Under the pieces are notes generated by a model. It was not told where the DNA came from. It worked only from the letters and a program-made list of their open reading frames with translations, and made no database searches. 64,000 bases of DNA from Pseudomonas alloputida (GTDB taxonomy: Bacteria > Pseudomonadota > Gammaproteobacteria > Pseudomonadales > Pseudomonadaceae): assembly GCF_021283545.2 (NCBI RefSeq), contig NZ_CP128540.1:3259501-3323500 (forward strand), given 5' to 3'. Position numbers and translations under genes: made by a program. Of the stretch, positions 62,842-64,000 are shown one piece after another (within the stretch, counting starts at the first letter, position 1; the number at the start of each line of letters is the position of its first letter).

Positions 62842-63554
62842 CCGAAGCCGTACTGCAACAGGGCGCCGTCCCGGCCGCCAGCGACAAACCGACGCTCAAG
62901 GACCTGGTCCAGGACTTCATCAGCATGGCGTTGATCGTACGTCGCGGCCGCCAGGTCACCTCGGTGCAGGCCTTCGAAGGTAGCGTCGAACGCTTCTTCG
63001 CCAACCTGGAACGTGATGCCCGTGCCGCCAACTACAGCGTCGAGCAGGTCAAGGACACCCAATACGCGTTGTGCGCCTTCCTCGACGAAAGCGTCCTGCG
63101 CTCGGACGACAATGCGCTGCGTCGGCACTTTGAGCTGCAGCCGTTGCAGTTCCGCTATTTCGGCGTGCACCTGGCCGGCGAAGGCTTCTTCGAGAAGGTC
63201 GATGCGCTGCGCGCCGACGTCAAGCAGAACATCGACGTGCTCGAGGTTTACCACCTGTGCCTGGCACTGGGCTTCGAGGGCAAGTTCAGCCTCGGCCAAA
63301 AGGACCAGCTGCGTTACCTGGCCAATACACTGGGCCAGGATATCGCCCGCTACCGCAAGGCGCCCAAAGCCCTGTCACCGGACTGGGCACTGCCCGACCA
63401 GGTGTCGCAGATGCTGCGCCATGAAGTACCGCTGTGGGTGTATCTGGCGCTTATCGCGTTGGTCTGCGTCGCCGTGTACCTGACGCTGGACTGGTTGCTT
63501 GGCAAGGACGTCGCCGCCCTGTCCGAACAAATCCGCCAGTTGTTCAGTGCCTGA
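62838..63554 (+). CDS. tssL: T6SS inner-membrane protein TssL (DotU/IcmH)
   Basis: The 238-residue protein has the DotU cytoplasmic domain (EQVKDTQYALCAFLDESVL; FEKVDALRADVKQNIDVLEVY) and a single C-terminal membrane helix (about 205-230). It lacks the extra peptidoglycan-binding OmpA-like domain found in some TssL proteins, so cell-wall anchoring must come from another protein. It overlaps tssK by ATGA and precedes tssM by 30 bases. Confidence 0.96.
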   Translation: MTEAVLQQGAVPAASDKPTLKDLVQDFISMALIVRRGRQVTSVQAFEGSVERFFANLERDARAANYSVEQVKDTQYALCAFLDESVLRSDDNALRRHFELQPLQFRYFGVHLAGEGFFEKVDALRADVKQNIDVLEVYHLCLALGFEGKFSLGQKDQLRYLANTLGQDIARYRKAPKALSPDWALPDQVSQMLRHEVPLWVYLALIALVCVAVYLTLDWLLGKDVAALSEQIRQLFSA

Positions 63555-63584
63555 GCACATACCAGGTAGCCGAGTCAGGAAGAC

Positions 63585-64000
63585 ATGAAAACATTACTGC
63601 GTCTGTTGAAAAGTTTCTGGTTGCTGCTGCCATTGCTGTGGCTGGCTAGCCTGTTGATTTGCTGGCTGGCCGCGCCGCTGGTGCCGTGGCTGCGTCATCA
63701 CGTGCCTGAAGCGCTGGCAATCATCAGTGCCTGCTTCCTGCTGGTAATCGTGCTGCGCCAATACCAGCGTATTCGCGCCGAACACAACCTGGAGAACCTG
63801 CTGCAGATCGAGGTCGACCGCTCGTGGAATGCCACTGGCGAGTTCCGTGACCAGCAGGTGCTGCGTGAGCGCCTGAAGCACGCCATCACCATGCTGCGCA
63901 CCGACCGCTCCGCCGGTGGCGGCGGCAAGGCGGCCCTGTCCGACCTGCCCTGGTACCTGGTGGTCGGCATGTCGGCGGCCGGCAAGACCTCGCTGTTGAC
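63585..64000 (+). CDS. tssM: T6SS inner-membrane protein TssM (IcmF), 5' part only
   Basis: The gene starts at ATG 63585 after an AGGAAG site and runs off the window; 138 residues visible. Two N-terminal membrane helices (about 10-32 and 42-62) are followed by a cytoplasmic stretch and a Walker A-like GMSAAGKTS near the visible end, as in ATP-binding type TssM. It bridges TssL to TssJ across the periplasm. Confidence 0.95.
   Translation, partial: MKTLLRLLKSFWLLLPLLWLASLLICWLAAPLVPWLRHHVPEALAIISACFLLVIVLRQYQRIRAEHNLENLLQIEVDRSWNATGEFRDQQVLRERLKHAITMLRTDRSAGGGGKAALSDLPWYLVVGMSAAGKTSLL

Overview
The window looks like a chromosomal segment of a Pseudomonas putida-group bacterium. It is GC-rich and carries P. 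putida-type REP palindromes. It has a split second LexA/ImuAB/DnaE2 SOS cassette with its own operator, an EPS locus of the EpsE/EpsL/Wzz/BY-kinase type, an AtoE/CoA-transferase block, and a large T6SS cluster headed by tssB. From memory the gene order resembles the PP_30xx-PP_313x stretch of strain KT2440, but no search was run.

Region 1 (1-12.7 kb) is an exopolysaccharide locus in two divergent arms. On the minus strand lie a Tat-signal small protein plus GMC oxidoreductase (cut by the window edge) and a Wzx-like flippase. On the plus strand lie a Wzy-like polymerase, a secreted glycoside hydrolase and GalE. Facing them on the minus strand are the export module (Wza-like EpsE, EpsL-like barrel, Wzz/GumC co-polymerase, BY-kinase). 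A 15-bp perfect inverted repeat separates the converging transcripts. Upstream of the export module sits an unannotated 58-residue protein with a signal peptide and a CTERM-like sorting tail.

Region 2 (12.9-25 kb) is core metabolism and SOS: an XRE-cupin regulator, atoE with CoA-transferase A/B, a LysR regulator overlapping an aldo/keto reductase, the lexA2-imuA-imuB-dnaE2 operon with a GTAC-N4-GTGC operator on top of the lexA2 start, and a HAD phosphatase.

Region 3 (25-51 kb) is a T6SS effector island. Its intact minus-strand operon runs pore-former-like effector, membrane immunity protein, VgrG, two DcrB/Eag-like chaperones, PAAR-Rhs with an HNH-type tip, and cognate immunity. On one side is a graveyard of Rhs fragments interleaved with AT-rich orphan immunity genes, several broken by in-frame stops or a homopolymer frameshift, and one Rhs fragment split by an IS66-family element with an 8-bp target duplication. 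On the other side is a second graveyard: a 5'-truncated Tse6-like toxin with its Tsi6-like immunity gene, broken toxin/immunity pairs, vgrG pieces, a decayed copy of the membrane immunity gene, group II intron debris and a truncated ADP-ribosylglycohydrolase.

Region 4 (51.9-64 kb) is the T6SS structural operon: an unknown leading gene, then tssB, tssC, tssE, tssF, tssG, clpV, tssJ, tssK, tssL and tssM (cut by the window edge), many with start/stop overlaps. The effector island beside it plausibly feeds this machine with VgrG/PAAR-loaded toxins, while the orphan immunity genes record past toxin swaps. No tRNA, rRNA or CRISPR array was seen.
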